The position numbers and the translations under genes were made by a program. A stretch of 64,000 nucleotides of DNA. Origin: an uncultured cyanobacterium (GTDB lineage Bacteria; Cyanobacteriota; Cyanobacteriia; PCC-6307; Cyanobiaceae). How positions within the stretch are numbered: position 1 is the stretch's first letter; each line of letters begins with the position of its first letter. Below, in pieces: positions 44,015 through 53,880 of the stretch. The stretch is taken from positions 1-64,000 of the forward strand of contig CAIJRN010000029.1 in assembly GCA_903823115.1 (NCBI GenBank), in the 5' to 3' direction. The notes below the pieces were generated by a model. The model ran no database searches, was not told the DNA's origin, and saw only the letters and a program-made list of their open reading frames with translations.

Positions 44015-45144
44015 TGGCCGACTACTACGAGTTGCTGGGTGTTGCCAGAAATGTCGACGCCGATAGTCTCAAGCGGGCCTATCGCCGTCTGGCGCGCCAA
44101 TACCACCCCGACATCAACAAAGAGGCCGGGGCTGAGGACAAGTTCAAGGAGATCGGCCGCGCCTATGAGGTGCTCAGCGACCCCCAGACCCGGGCCCGCT
44201 ACGACCAGTTCGGCGAAGCCGGCCTGGGCGGCGGTGGCGGTATGCCGGATGCCGGCGACATGGGCGGCTTCGCCGATCTGTTTGAGACGTTCTTCAGTGG
44301 CTTCGGAGGGGCTGCCGCCGGTGGTGGGCAACAGCGCCGTCGCAGTGGCCCGCGCCAGGGCGACGATCTGCGCCTCGATCTCAGCATCGACTTTCGCGAT
44401 GCGGTCTTCGGGGTCGAGAAAGAGGTGCAGCTGCGCCATCTGGAAACCTGCGGCACCTGCAAGGGATCAGGGGCCAAGGAGGGCAGCGGACCCACCACCT
44501 GTGGCACCTGCAGTGGCGCCGGCCAGGTGCGGCGGGCCACCCGCACGCCCTTCGGCAGTTTCACCCAGGTCGCTCCCTGTCCCACCTGCGAGGGCAGCGG
44601 CCAGGTGATCGCCGATCCCTGTGGCACCTGCAACGGCGCTGGCCTGCAGCAGGTGTCCAAGACCCTGCGCATCAACATCCCCGCCGGGGTCGATTCCGGC
44701 TCGCGGCTGCGGGTGGCCTCGGAAGGCAACGCCGGCCCGCGCGGCGGCCCAGCGGGCGATCTCTACGTCTTCCTCAGCGTCAAGTCCCATCCGACCCTGC
44801 GGCGCGATGGCACCACGATCCTCTCGGAGATTCCGCTGAGTTATCTCCAGGCGATCCTCGGCGACACCATCGAAGTGGAGACCGTGGACGGCCCCGAGCC
44901 GTTGGAGATTCCCGCCGGCACCCAACCCGGCACCGTGCTCACCCTCAAGAACAAGGGGGTGCCGCGGCTGGGCAATCCGGTGGCCAGGGGCAACCACCAG
45001 TTCACCATCAAGGTGCAGCTGCCCACACGCCTCAGCGGTGATGAGCGACAGCTGCTGGAGCAGCTGGCCGGCCACCACAGCAGCAAGGGCCAGCGACCTC
45101 ATCACAAGAGCGGGCTGTTCGGCGGCCTGTTCGGCAAGGGATGA
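44014..45144 (+). CDS. dnaJ: Chaperone DnaJ
   Basis: [32 protein letters not shown], four CxxCxGxG-type repeats. Confidence 0.97.
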   Translation: MADYYELLGVARNVDADSLKRAYRRLARQYHPDINKEAGAEDKFKEIGRAYEVLSDPQTRARYDQFGEAGLGGGGGMPDAGDMGGFADLFETFFSGFGGAAAGGGQQRRRSGPRQGDDLRLDLSIDFRDAVFGVEKEVQLRHLETCGTCKGSGAKEGSGPTTCGTCSGAGQVRRATRTPFGSFTQVAPCPTCEGSGQVIADPCGTCNGAGLQQVSKTLRINIPAGVDSGSRLRVASEGNAGPRGGPAGDLYVFLSVKSHPTLRRDGTTILSEIPLSYLQAILGDTIEVETVDGPEPLEIPAGTQPGTVLTLKNKGVPRLGNPVARGNHQFTIKVQLPTRLSGDERQLLEQLAGHHSSKGQRPHHKSGLFGGLFGKG

Positions 45145-45407
45145 GCGAGCCCTCTTTGCAGCGTCTCGATCTGCGCGGCACCCCCTGTCCGCTCAACTTC
45201 ATCCGCAGTCGCCTGGCCCTGGAAAAGCTCGCGCCGGGCGCTGGGTTGGAGATTTTGCTGGATCGGGGTGAACCCGAGCAGATGGTCAGTGAGGGGCTGC
45301 GCCAGGAGGGTCATACGGTGCGGGTGCTCCCCCTGGAGCCCCAGGGCGTGCAGCTGCTGGTCCGTCGCGATGGTGGTCCGGGTCTGGATGGCGGGCTGCC
45401 CGCTTGA
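45141..45407 (+). CDS. TusA-like sulfurtransferase/redox protein
   Basis: [36 protein letters not shown]; overlaps dnaJ and rsgA by 4 nt. Confidence 0.9.
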   Translation: MSEPSLQRLDLRGTPCPLNFIRSRLALEKLAPGAGLEILLDRGEPEQMVSEGLRQEGHTVRVLPLEPQGVQLLVRRDGGPGLDGGLPA

Positions 45408-46531
45408 GTGCGGATACGGCCGCGGCCAGCCAGCGGCCCGGCCAGGTGATGGCCCTGGAGGCCAATTTCTGCCGGGTGGTCCTCGATCAACCGGGTCCCG
45501 ACGGCACCAGCCAGCTGCTCTGCACGCGCCGCACCCGGTTGGGCAAGAGCGGCCAGCGCATCTGCGTCGGTGATCGGGTGCGGGTCGATGGCATTGACTG
45601 GGTGGCTCGTTGTGGCGCCGTGGCGGCGTTGGAGCCCCGGCAGCGTCTGCTGGAGCGACCCGCTGTCGCCAATGTCGCTCGGGTGGTGGTGGTGGTGGCC
45701 CTGGCCGAGCCCGCCATCGACCCGCTTCAGCTCACCCGTTTTCTGCTCACCGCCGAGCGCACCGGCTGTGAGGTCCAGCTGGTGTTCAGCAAGGCCGATC
45801 TGGTGGCTGAGGCCGAGGTGCGGCGCTGGTGCGAGCGGGTGGCGGCCTGGGGCTATCGGGCGCTGGCGATCGCCGCGCCAGCCGGGGGCGGCGATCTTGC
45901 GGCCTTGCGCCAGACCCTCAGCCTGCCGGGCATCTCGGTCCTGTGCGGCCCCTCCGGGGTGGGCAAGAGCAGCCTGCTCAATGCCCTGGCACCGGATCTG
46001 GGCCTGCGGGTGAGCGCCGTCTCCGGCCGGTTGCGGCGCGGGCGCCATACGACCCGCCATGTGGAGCTGTTTGCTCTGGCGCCGCCGCTGGCGGGTGCCG
46101 AAGCTTCCCTGGTGGCTGATTCACCGGGTTTCAATCGGCCCGATCTGCCCCAGGATCCGGCCGCGTTGGCCGGGCTGTTTCCGGAGCTGAGATCCCAGCT
46201 GGAGGAGGGGGGCTGTCGCTACAGCAACTGCCGTCACCTCGGCGAAGCCGGCTGCCGGGTGGGGATCGCGTGGGATCGCCACGGGCTCTATCGCCAATGT
46301 CTGGCCGAGGTCGAGGCCCAGTGGGAGGCTCGATCCAGCCGTGGCAAGGAAGCTGGCCTCAGACAGCGGGGCGATCGGCTCGAGCCGCTGCTGGATCCCT
46401 CGCTGCGGCGGCGCTCCCGTCGCCGCAGCCGCCAGGAGGATCTCGATGAGGCCCGCCAGGATCAGGAGCCGTGTTCAGAGCAGCTTTCCAGTCAGCCGGA
46501 CGATGGCGAGAGCCTTGCCGGCAGGGGCTGA
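45404..46531 (+). CDS. rsgA: Ribosome small-subunit-dependent GTPase RsgA
   Basis: LCGPSGVGKSSLLNALAPD, GRHTTRHVELF, DSPGFNRPDLP; circularly permuted GTPase with C-terminal Cys/His motif. Confidence 0.95.
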   Translation: MSADTAAASQRPGQVMALEANFCRVVLDQPGPDGTSQLLCTRRTRLGKSGQRICVGDRVRVDGIDWVARCGAVAALEPRQRLLERPAVANVARVVVVVALAEPAIDPLQLTRFLLTAERTGCEVQLVFSKADLVAEAEVRRWCERVAAWGYRALAIAAPAGGGDLAALRQTLSLPGISVLCGPSGVGKSSLLNALAPDLGLRVSAVSGRLRRGRHTTRHVELFALAPPLAGAEASLVADSPGFNRPDLPQDPAALAGLFPELRSQLEEGGCRYSNCRHLGEAGCRVGIAWDRHGLYRQCLAEVEAQWEARSSRGKEAGLRQRGDRLEPLLDPSLRRRSRRRSRQEDLDEARQDQEPCSEQLSSQPDDGESLAGRG

Positions 46532-46587
46532 GGCGCGTTGCTGCCGGGAGCTCCCCAGGGCTGCGAATCCGGATTTCCCTCGGAGCC

Positions 46588-46929
46588 TCAGCCCCCCAGG
46601 CCGGGCAGGTTGAGATCGAGGCCGCCGGTGAGTTCTTCCATCCGTTCCCGCATGGTGCCGGTGGAGAGCTCGTAGGCGCTGCGCAGGGCTTCGAGGATGG
46701 CGGTTTCGGCGGCTTCGCTGTCGCCGCTGAGCAGCTCGGGGGCCACCTCAACCCGCAGTGGCTGCTGGTTGCCGGAGAGCCAGATGCTGACCAGGCCGTT
46801 GCTGCTCTTGCCCTCCAGCTCCATGGCGTCAAGCTGCTCCTGGAGCTTCTGGGCGTCCTGCTGGATCTGCTGGGCCTTGCGGAAGGCTTCGGTCAACTGA
46901 CCGAAGTTGGGGAGACCGAAGCCAGCCAT
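46588..46929 (-). CDS. YbaB/EbfC family nucleoid-associated protein
   Basis: [67 protein letters not shown]. Confidence 0.93.
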   Translation of the reverse strand: MAGFGLPNFGQLTEAFRKAQQIQQDAQKLQEQLDAMELEGKSSNGLVSIWLSGNQQPLRVEVAPELLSGDSEAAETAILEALRSAYELSTGTMRERMEELTGGLDLNLPGLGG

Positions 46930-46956
46930 GCCGCTGTCGTGGAGTGCTGGCGCAGG

Positions 46957-47889
46957 CTAGGGCCCCGGCCGCTGCGTATCGACCCCTTCGAATCCGAGCC
47001 GCTTGACTTCGGTGTGCAGCTCGATGCCGTGTTCGTCGCGGATCCGCTCCTGCACCAGCCGGATCAGGGTGTCGATGTCCCGGGCCCGGGCGTTGCCGGT
47101 GTTGACGATGAAGTTGGCGTGCAGCGTTGACACCTGGGCGCCACCGACGCTCAGTCCCTTGAGTCCGAGGGCCTCAATCAGTTGGCCGGCTTTGCGCGGC
47201 TCGGGGTTGCGGAACACACTGCCGCAACTGGGTTGCTGATAGGGCTGGGTGCTGGTGCGGCTCTGCAGATTGGCGCTGGTGCGGGCGGTGATCTCGGCCG
47301 GGTCATGGCCGGCCGCAAGCCGGAAGCGGGCTGAAAGCACCAGCAGCGGTTCCGCCTGCAGACGGCTGTGGCGGTAGGCGAAGTCCAGCTCCCGGGCTTC
47401 CAGGGTGAAGGGCTGATCGGGCCGGCTCGGATCGAGCACCCGCACCGAGTGCAGCCAATCCGCCGTGCATCCCCCCTGGGCGCCGGCATTCATCACCACC
47501 GCGCCCCCCACGGTGCCGGGAATGCCCACGGCCCACTCCAGGCCGTGCAGACCGGCTCTGGCCACCTTGCGGGCCAGGGTGGGGATCGGTTCACCGGCTT
47601 CCGCCTCCACCCAGCCCTCGTGGGGATCGCTGTGGCTGCCCTGCAGGCGCCGGTTGCACAGGGTGAGGCCAGCCAGGCCGCCATCGGCGATCAGCAGGTT
47701 GGAGCCGGCGCCGATGCAGCGGAAGGGCAACCCGGCGCTGACGGCCCAGGCGGCGAGCTGGATCAGTTCGCCCTGGCTACCGGGTTCGGCGAACCATTCA
47801 GCCGGGCCCCCCACTTTCCAGGTGGTGAAGGCCTGCAGCGAGACGCTCTGCCGTACCCCGGAGGGCTGGGCGGTGGCTTGGGCCGCCAT
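46957..47889 (-). CDS. murB: UDP-N-acetylenolpyruvoylglucosamine reductase
   Basis: [61 protein letters not shown]. Confidence 0.96.
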   Translation of the reverse strand: MAAQATAQPSGVRQSVSLQAFTTWKVGGPAEWFAEPGSQGELIQLAAWAVSAGLPFRCIGAGSNLLIADGGLAGLTLCNRRLQGSHSDPHEGWVEAEAGEPIPTLARKVARAGLHGLEWAVGIPGTVGGAVVMNAGAQGGCTADWLHSVRVLDPSRPDQPFTLEARELDFAYRHSRLQAEPLLVLSARFRLAAGHDPAEITARTSANLQSRTSTQPYQQPSCGSVFRNPEPRKAGQLIEALGLKGLSVGGAQVSTLHANFIVNTGNARARDIDTLIRLVQERIRDEHGIELHTEVKRLGFEGVDTQRPGP

Positions 47890-49314
47890 TCAGGCCGCCC
47901 GGGCCATGGGCCGATCTCCCAGGGCTCCCAGGCGCTCCCAGAGGCCGTTGACGTCGCCGGCTCCCATCGCCAGCACCAGATCGCCGGGACGGCTGGTGGC
48001 GGCGATCTGGTGGGCCAGATGGTCGAGGGTCTGGGCTTCCAGCACCTCCAGATGCGGTGCCAGCGTGCGCACGGCCTGGGCCAGGGCGGCGCTGGAGACG
48101 CCCGGCATCGGGGCTTCGCCAGCGCTGTAGAGGGGGGCGATCAGCACCAGATCAGCCTGGGTCAGGGCGGCAGCAAAGCCCTGCAGGAACTGGGCGGTGC
48201 GGGTGTAGCGATGGGGCTGGAACACGGCCACCAGGCGCTGGGGGGGGCGGGGCAGGGGGCTGCGACCGCTGCTCACCATCAGGCGCGCCATGCTCAACGT
48301 GGCGGCCACTTCGCTGGGGTGGTGCGCGTAGTCGTCGACGACGATCCGCTCCTCCCAGATACCGCGACAGTCGAAGCGGCGACCGGGGGGGCGCAGCTTG
48401 GAGATGGCCTGCTGCAGGTCGGCGAAGGGCACCCCTTCAAGGCGGCAGGCGGCAATCGCCGCCAGGGCATTGCTGAGGTTGTGGCGACCGGGCAGGGGCA
48501 GGCTGAGACTGCCCATCAGGATGCCGTCTTCGTAGTAGTCGGCGAGGGTGCCATCGCCGCGCTCTTCCTGGGCGATGGCGGCGAAGTTCACCCCCTCGGC
48601 GGCCTCGGTGGACCACCAGCTGTCGGCCTTGAAATGTTCCCGCAGGATCGGGCAGTCGCGGTTGGCGAGCAGCCGGCCGGACCCGCCAGCGAAGCGCTGC
48701 AGGGTGCTGATCAGGGCGTCAAGGTCGGGGTAGTGATCGGTGTGATCGAGCTCGATGTTGGTGAGCACACCCAGCTGGGCCCTGAACTTCACCAGGGAAC
48801 CGTCCGATTCATCGGCTTCGGCCACCAGCAGCGGACCTTCGCCATGGCGGCCATTGCTGGCGAAGGCCGGCACGATGCCGCCGATCACGGCGGTGGGGTC
48901 CTGGTCGGTGGCCTCCAGCAGGGTGGCGATCAGGGTGCTGGTCGTGGTCTTGCCATGGCTGCCGGCCACGGCGATCGAGGGCTGGGCGTTGATCAGGGCC
49001 GCCAGCACGTCGGAGCGGTGCACCACCACCAGGCCGAGGCGCCTGGCTTCGATCAGCTCCCCATTGGTGTCGGGAACGGCGGAGCTGATCACCACCAGCG
49101 GGCTGGCGCCGCTGGCCTGGACCGCCTGGATCGTTGCGGCCGTCTGCTCCTGAAAGACCCGCACACCCTTGAGTTTCAGGGCTTCCACCACCGGGGCGCG
49201 CCGGGGGTCAGAGCCACTGACGCTGAAACCCCGGGCCGCCAGGATCCCGGCCAGGGCAGACATACCGATGCCTCCCACGCCGATGAAATGGACCGGTTGG
49301 AGGCGATCGAGCAT
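47890..49314 (-). CDS. murC: UDP-N-acetylmuramate--L-alanine ligase
   Basis: [66 protein letters not shown]. The ORF track over-extends upstream. Confidence 0.96.
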   Translation of the reverse strand: MLDRLQPVHFIGVGGIGMSALAGILAARGFSVSGSDPRRAPVVEALKLKGVRVFQEQTAATIQAVQASGASPLVVISSAVPDTNGELIEARRLGLVVVHRSDVLAALINAQPSIAVAGSHGKTTTSTLIATLLEATDQDPTAVIGGIVPAFASNGRHGEGPLLVAEADESDGSLVKFRAQLGVLTNIELDHTDHYPDLDALISTLQRFAGGSGRLLANRDCPILREHFKADSWWSTEAAEGVNFAAIAQEERGDGTLADYYEDGILMGSLSLPLPGRHNLSNALAAIAACRLEGVPFADLQQAISKLRPPGRRFDCRGIWEERIVVDDYAHHPSEVAATLSMARLMVSSGRSPLPRPPQRLVAVFQPHRYTRTAQFLQGFAAALTQADLVLIAPLYSAGEAPMPGVSSAALAQAVRTLAPHLEVLEAQTLDHLAHQIAATSRPGDLVLAMGAGDVNGLWERLGALGDRPMARAA

Positions 49315-49500
49315 CGGGCCTGTTGGGGGCGACTCCTGACCCGCTGAAAATAGGGCTGGACAGGCCATCGGCGCTTTACGAGATGCTTCGCTTTCGTGGT
49401 CGGCCCCCATCACACCAGGCCCAGCGGCAGGCCTGGGCAGGGATTTCTGTATGATCTGCGGCCGAATCACCCTTGCTAGCGGATCTCGCCGCTTGACGCC

Positions 49501-50523
49501 ATGACCTTGAAAGTTGCGATCAATGGATTCGGACGCATCGGTCGCAATTTCATGCGTTGCTGGCTGAGCCGAGGCGCCAACACCGGTATCGAAGTGGTGG
49601 GTCTCAACGACACCTCCGATCCCCGCACCAACGCCCACCTGCTCCAGTACGACACGATGCTGGGCCACATCCGTGATGCGGAGGTGAGCCACACCGACGA
49701 CACCATCGTCGTCAATGGCAAGCACATCAAGTGCTTCTCCGATCGCAACCCCCTCAACCTGCCCTGGAAGGAGTGGGGCGTCGACCTCGTGATCGAGGCC
49801 ACCGGCGTCTTCATCGATCAGAAGGGTGCCGGCAAGCACATCGAGGCCGGAGCCCGCAAGGTGCTGATCACGGCTCCCGGCAAGGGCGAGGGTGTGGGCA
49901 CCTTCGTGGTCGGGGTCAATGCTGACGAGTACCGCCACGACGACTTCGACATCATCAGCAACGCCAGCTGCACCACCAACTGCATGGCGCCCCTGGTGAA
50001 AGTGCTGGATCAATCCCTGGGAATTGTGAAGGGGATGATGACCACCACCCACAGCTACACGGGTGACCAGCGCATCCTCGATGCCTCCCACCGCGATCTG
50101 CGCCGCGCCCGCGCCGCCGCCGTGAACATCGTGCCCACCTCCACCGGTGCGGCCACCGCCGTGGCCCTGGTCTATCCGCCGATGAAGGGCAAGCTCAACG
50201 GCATCGCCCTGCGGGTGCCCACCCCCAACGTTTCGGTGGTGGACATGGTGCTTGAGGTGGCCCGGGACACCACCCGGGAGGAGGTGAACAGCATCTTCAA
50301 GGCCGCCTCCGAGAACGGCATGAAGGGCATCATCAAGTACTGCGATCTGCCCCTGGTGTCCACCGACCACGCCGGCACCGATGAGTCCACGATTGTGGAT
50401 GCCGATCTCACCCTGGTGCTGGACGGCAACATGGTCAAGGTGATCTCCTGGTACGACAACGAGTGGGGCTACAGCCAGCGCGTCGTTGATCTGGCCGAGG
50501 TGGTCGCCAGGAACTGGAAGTGA
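49501..50523 (+). CDS. gap2: Glyceraldehyde-3-phosphate dehydrogenase (Gap2 type)
   Basis: [64 protein letters not shown]. Confidence 0.97.
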   Translation: MTLKVAINGFGRIGRNFMRCWLSRGANTGIEVVGLNDTSDPRTNAHLLQYDTMLGHIRDAEVSHTDDTIVVNGKHIKCFSDRNPLNLPWKEWGVDLVIEATGVFIDQKGAGKHIEAGARKVLITAPGKGEGVGTFVVGVNADEYRHDDFDIISNASCTTNCMAPLVKVLDQSLGIVKGMMTTTHSYTGDQRILDASHRDLRRARAAAVNIVPTSTGAATAVALVYPPMKGKLNGIALRVPTPNVSVVDMVLEVARDTTREEVNSIFKAASENGMKGIIKYCDLPLVSTDHAGTDESTIVDADLTLVLDGNMVKVISWYDNEWGYSQRVVDLAEVVARNWK

Positions 50524-50616
50524 GGTTCGGCTGGGCCTGAGCCTTGGCTGTCGCTGAGCTCAGGCTGTAGCTGAGCCTTCGGGCCCTTTTCAGCACCAGG
50601 GAACCCATTTCTGTAT

Positions 50617-50640
50617 GGCCGCCGAGAGGTGGCCTTTTTT
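50617..50640 (+). terminator. Rho-independent terminator downstream of gap2
   Basis: GGCCGC-cgagag-GTGGCC stem (one G-T wobble) followed by TTTTTT. Confidence 0.75.
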
Positions 50641-50999
50641 GTGGAGATCACCGCGATTGATGGAGACATCGGGATCAGCCAGGGCGAAGTTCTGCAACCC
50701 CGTGGCGTTGTCAGGCGCCGGGAGTGGGCTCACGGAAAGCGTTCTGTGACGCGGCCTGGACGATGGGATCCTGCGCCTGCAGTCTGTTGCTGCTGAGAAG
50801 ACCCATGAGATGCCCCCTTTGATCCATGGCCCATCACTGGAGCTCTGGCCTGCGTCAAGACCGTTCGGTCTGAAAGCAACGGCTTTTGCTGGATCGTCTT
50901 GGGGTGCTGGCCTGCCTGGTTGGCGGCGTCACCACGGCCCGCCCAGTCTGATCCCACCGTCTCACCCATAATCGGCAGGACATCAGCTCAGGCGTTGCC

Positions 51000-51848
51000 G
51001 TGATCCCTCCCCAGAAGCAGATGACCGGGATGCTGGGACACCCGGTGGCGGAGAACCCGATTGATCAGATGTTTGATGCTGTTTATGCCCACTACGGGCT
51101 GAACTGGCAGTTCTGGAAAAGTGATGTGGCCACGACCGAATTGTTGCGGCCCGCCATCAAGGGTCTGGCACCTCTGGGTTATCGCGGCGTCGGCATCACG
51201 GTGCCCTACAAGGTGGATGTGATCCCCCTGCTCGACGAGATTGACGACGATGTCAAGGCGATCGGCGCCGCCAACTACCTGACGATCGAAGACGGTCGCC
51301 TGATCGGCCATAACAACGATGGCAAGGGTGTGGTCAAGGCGATCCAGAAACAGCGCAGCCTCAAGGGCGAGCAGGTGGTGATGCTCGGGGCCGGTGGCGC
51401 CGGCCGGGCGATGGCGGTGGAGATCGCCTGGGCCGGGGCGGCCCAGGTCACCCTGATCACCCGCCGCGAGGAGCAGGGTCGGGAGGTGGCTGAACGGATC
51501 ACGGCGGTGAGCGGCGTGCCGGCCCAGTGGCAGGCCTGGAGCTCACCGGTGCAGGTGCCCGCCGGCACCACCCTGCTGATGAATGCCACCCACCTGGGCT
51601 GCGCCCCCGAGCTCGAAGCTGTGCCGATCGACTGGAGCAGCGTCGAACCCGGCTGCCTGGCGGTGGATGTGATCACCAATCCGCGCATCACGCCTTTTCT
51701 GCAAACGGCCCGCGAGCACGGCTGCGGCGTGGTCGATGGCGTCGAGATGCTGGTGCAACTGGCGATGCAGCTGTTCACCCTCTGGACCGGCATCGTGCCT
51801 GAGGAAGAGGTGTTCCAGCGGGCGGTGGCTGAGGCGCTGGGGGAGTAG
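51000..51848 (+). CDS. Shikimate dehydrogenase-like protein (AroE/YdiB family)
   Basis: GMLGHPVAENPIDQMFDAVYAHYGLNWQFWK, VGITVPYKVDVIPLLDEID, VMLGAGGAGRAMAVEIA. Confidence 0.85.
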   Translation: MIPPQKQMTGMLGHPVAENPIDQMFDAVYAHYGLNWQFWKSDVATTELLRPAIKGLAPLGYRGVGITVPYKVDVIPLLDEIDDDVKAIGAANYLTIEDGRLIGHNNDGKGVVKAIQKQRSLKGEQVVMLGAGGAGRAMAVEIAWAGAAQVTLITRREEQGREVAERITAVSGVPAQWQAWSSPVQVPAGTTLLMNATHLGCAPELEAVPIDWSSVEPGCLAVDVITNPRITPFLQTAREHGCGVVDGVEMLVQLAMQLFTLWTGIVPEEEVFQRAVAEALGE

Positions 51849-51921
51849 GGGGCTGGCGCCTGACCCTGCCTGATCCAGTGCGGTTGAACCCGGTTCAGAC
51901 TGTTCCCATCGCCCCACCGCC

Positions 51922-52350
51922 ATGCCGCCTGACATCCGCTGGCAGCAGCGCTTTGCCAACTTCTGCCAGGCCCTGGATCAGCTGGAGACTTTCTTCCAGC
52001 CCCCCGCGCTCAACGAGCGGGAACGTCAGGGCCTGATCAAGGCGTTTGAGTACTGCTTCGAGCTGGGCTGGAACAGTCTGCGCGACCTGCTGCTGGCGGA
52101 GGGCAACGCCGGTCTGATCGGCTCGCGCGACACCTTGCGGCTGGCTTTCCGCGTGGGCCTGATCCGTGACGGCGAGGGCTGGCTGGCCATGGTGCAGGAC
52201 CGCAACCTCACCAGCCACACCTACAACCGCAGCACCGCCGAGCAGGTGAGCCAGCAGGTGGGGGATCGTTATCTGCCCTGTTTCCGGGAGCTGCGCCTGG
52301 TGCTGAGCGAGCGCGTTCAGGCCACCGCCGCTGAGGAGCTGGATGGCTGA
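51922..52350 (+). CDS. HEPN-like nucleotidyltransferase substrate-binding protein (HI0074 family)
   Basis: WQQRFANFCQALDQLETFFQPP...LIKAFEYCFELGWNSLRDLLLAEG..., MVQDRNLTSHTYN; overlaps the MNT gene by 8 nt. Confidence 0.88.
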   Translation: MPPDIRWQQRFANFCQALDQLETFFQPPALNERERQGLIKAFEYCFELGWNSLRDLLLAEGNAGLIGSRDTLRLAFRVGLIRDGEGWLAMVQDRNLTSHTYNRSTAEQVSQQVGDRYLPCFRELRLVLSERVQATAAEELDG

Positions 52351-52666
52351 GCATCCCGCCGCCATCGCCGCGATCCCTGGATTGCCGCCGGAGGTCTCGG
52401 CCCGCCTGCTGGCCCTGCTCAACGCCGAGCCCGCCGTGCACGAGGTGTGGCTCTACGGCTCCCGGGCCATGGGCCGCCATCGCCCCGGCTCCGACATCGA
52501 TCTGACCCTGGTGGCGCCGGACCTTCGCCACAACGATCGCCTGCGGCTGATGGGCGCCCTCGATGACCTGCTGCTCCCCTGGAGCATCGACCTCTCGTTG
52601 CATCACGAGTTGCCCGAACCCCTGCGCCAGCACGTGGCCCGCGTGGGGCGGAGGCTGGCGCCCTGA
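52343..52666 (+). CDS. MNT-type minimal nucleotidyltransferase (HI0073-like)
   Basis: VHEVWLYGSRAMGRHRPGSDIDLTLVAPD, GSx10DxD nucleotidyltransferase motif. Confidence 0.9.
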   Translation: MAEHPAAIAAIPGLPPEVSARLLALLNAEPAVHEVWLYGSRAMGRHRPGSDIDLTLVAPDLRHNDRLRLMGALDDLLLPWSIDLSLHHELPEPLRQHVARVGRRLAP

Positions 52667-52715
52667 AGGCAGTTGCCCGCGTCTTGCGAAGGCGCCCCTG
52701 ATCTCACCCACAGCA

Positions 52716-52900
52716 ACCGTGGCCCAGACCCGCGCCCAACGGCGGGCCGAGCGCCTGGCAGGGTTGCAGGCCGGCCTGCAGGCGCTGCTGGATCGGCCCG
52801 CCGAGCAGGAGGTATGGCTTTCGGCAACCGGGCCAGAGGGAAGCCACTGGTGTGCGCCCGCCGTCCAACTCGCGCTGGAAACACCCAGCTTCCGCGACGG
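52716..52900 (+). pseudogene. Frameshifted and truncated MNT nucleotidyltransferase remnant
   Basis: Frame 1: TVAQTRAQRRAERLAGLQAGLQALLDRPAEQEVWL; frame continues after a 1-nt shift at ctttc (about 52818-52822) as FGNRARGKP, together restoring the EVWLFGxRARG motif. Confidence 0.55.
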
Positions 52901-52943
52901 CGCCCTGACCGCCGTTGACAAACCGTTACAAACCCAGGAGGTC

Positions 52944-53052
52944 GTCTACCTATTAGTAGGTCAATCGGGGCGGTTCGGTGGGTGTCATCTACTCATTATT
53001 GAGTAGACGGGAGCCGTTCAGCGAGGGCCATCTACTCATTAATAGGTAGACC
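52944..53052. repeat. Three palindrome-like motifs in a 43-bp-period tandem array
   Basis: TCTACYYATTA starts at 52945, 52988 and 53031 (exact 43-bp steps). The middle copy is a perfect 8-bp-arm palindrome TCTACTCA-ttat-TGAGTAGA (52988-53007). Confidence 0.8.
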
Positions 53053-53113
53053 AATGTTTTGACTGACACAGCGTCACAGGCACCGGCGAGGGGGCTGCAG
53101 ATTTGCGGCAGTT

Positions 53114-53769
53114 TTGTTGCCTTCAGTGGTGCCTTTGCGAGCCTCGATCAAGGAACCGATGGTTCCCATCGTTCCTCAGTCAAGTCAAAATTCAGCGAAG
53201 CCTTCGCGCCCATCTGACCTCAGGCGATTGACCGGCCGCGCCGCCTTTGCTGCTGCCCTGCTGATGACCTGCCTCCAGGCCGGAGCCGCCTCAGCACTTA
53301 GCTTCAACTTCACCTTCACCGGGACTGGGAATCCAACCTCCCCCGCAACGGTTACGGGCACCGTTGACGGGTTGGTGGACAACCTCGATGACCAGAAGAC
53401 AGGCCTCACAGTGACCGTAACTTCGGCAACGAATTCAGGCTCCCTTCCAGATGTCTTCACAGATACAGACTATGCTCTAGGAGATGGATTCGATGTTTCG
53501 GGTGGCCAGGTCACAGGCGTTAATATCACTTACTTTAGTTTCAAATCTTTTACAATTCTTGAACTGGGCAACATCAGTCAGGGATCGCGCCCTGAGTATA
53601 CGCGGCAAGGGGTTTTTCTAACATAGATTCTGATGGTTCTCCTTCAAGCTCCCTTAGCTTCACCCCAGTGTCTTCGGCCTCTATTCCAGGCCCTCTGCCC
53701 CTCTTAGGCGCTGGTGCTGCCTTCGGTTGGAGCCGCAAGCTGAGGCGCAGGATCAAGTCTCCGGCTTGA
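53114..53769 (+). pseudogene. PEP-CTERM sorting-domain protein interrupted by a frameshift near 53611-53617
   Basis: ORF 53114-53626 has a signal-peptide-like N-terminus. The -1 frame continues NIDSDGSPSSSLSFTPVSSASIPGPLPLLGAGAAFGWSRKLRRRIKSPA* to 53769; the C-terminus is PEP-CTERM-like. Frame change lies at ggggttttt. Confidence 0.7.
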
Positions 53770-53790
53770 ACCGAGGCTCATTGATGCACC

Positions 53791-53821
53791 AAGCCCTTCT
53801 CTCCCGGAGAGGGGCTTTTTT
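53791..53821 (+). terminator. Rho-independent terminator after the PEP-CTERM gene
   Basis: AAGCCCttCTCT-cccgg-AGAGgGGCTT followed by TTTTT. Confidence 0.7.
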
Positions 53822-53880
53822 ATCAGCGTCCTTGTCAGCTGATTTCTTCTCTGATGTCTCCACCGCCCTGATCACTCTCG

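Noticed and set aside
47368-49347. 659-aa plus ORF antisense to murB/murC
   Set aside because: Shadow ORF; murB and murC on the other strand have full family motifs.
52944-53052. CRISPR-like array
   Set aside because: Only three short, imperfect motif copies; inter-motif sequence is itself similar rather than unique spacers; no cas genes.
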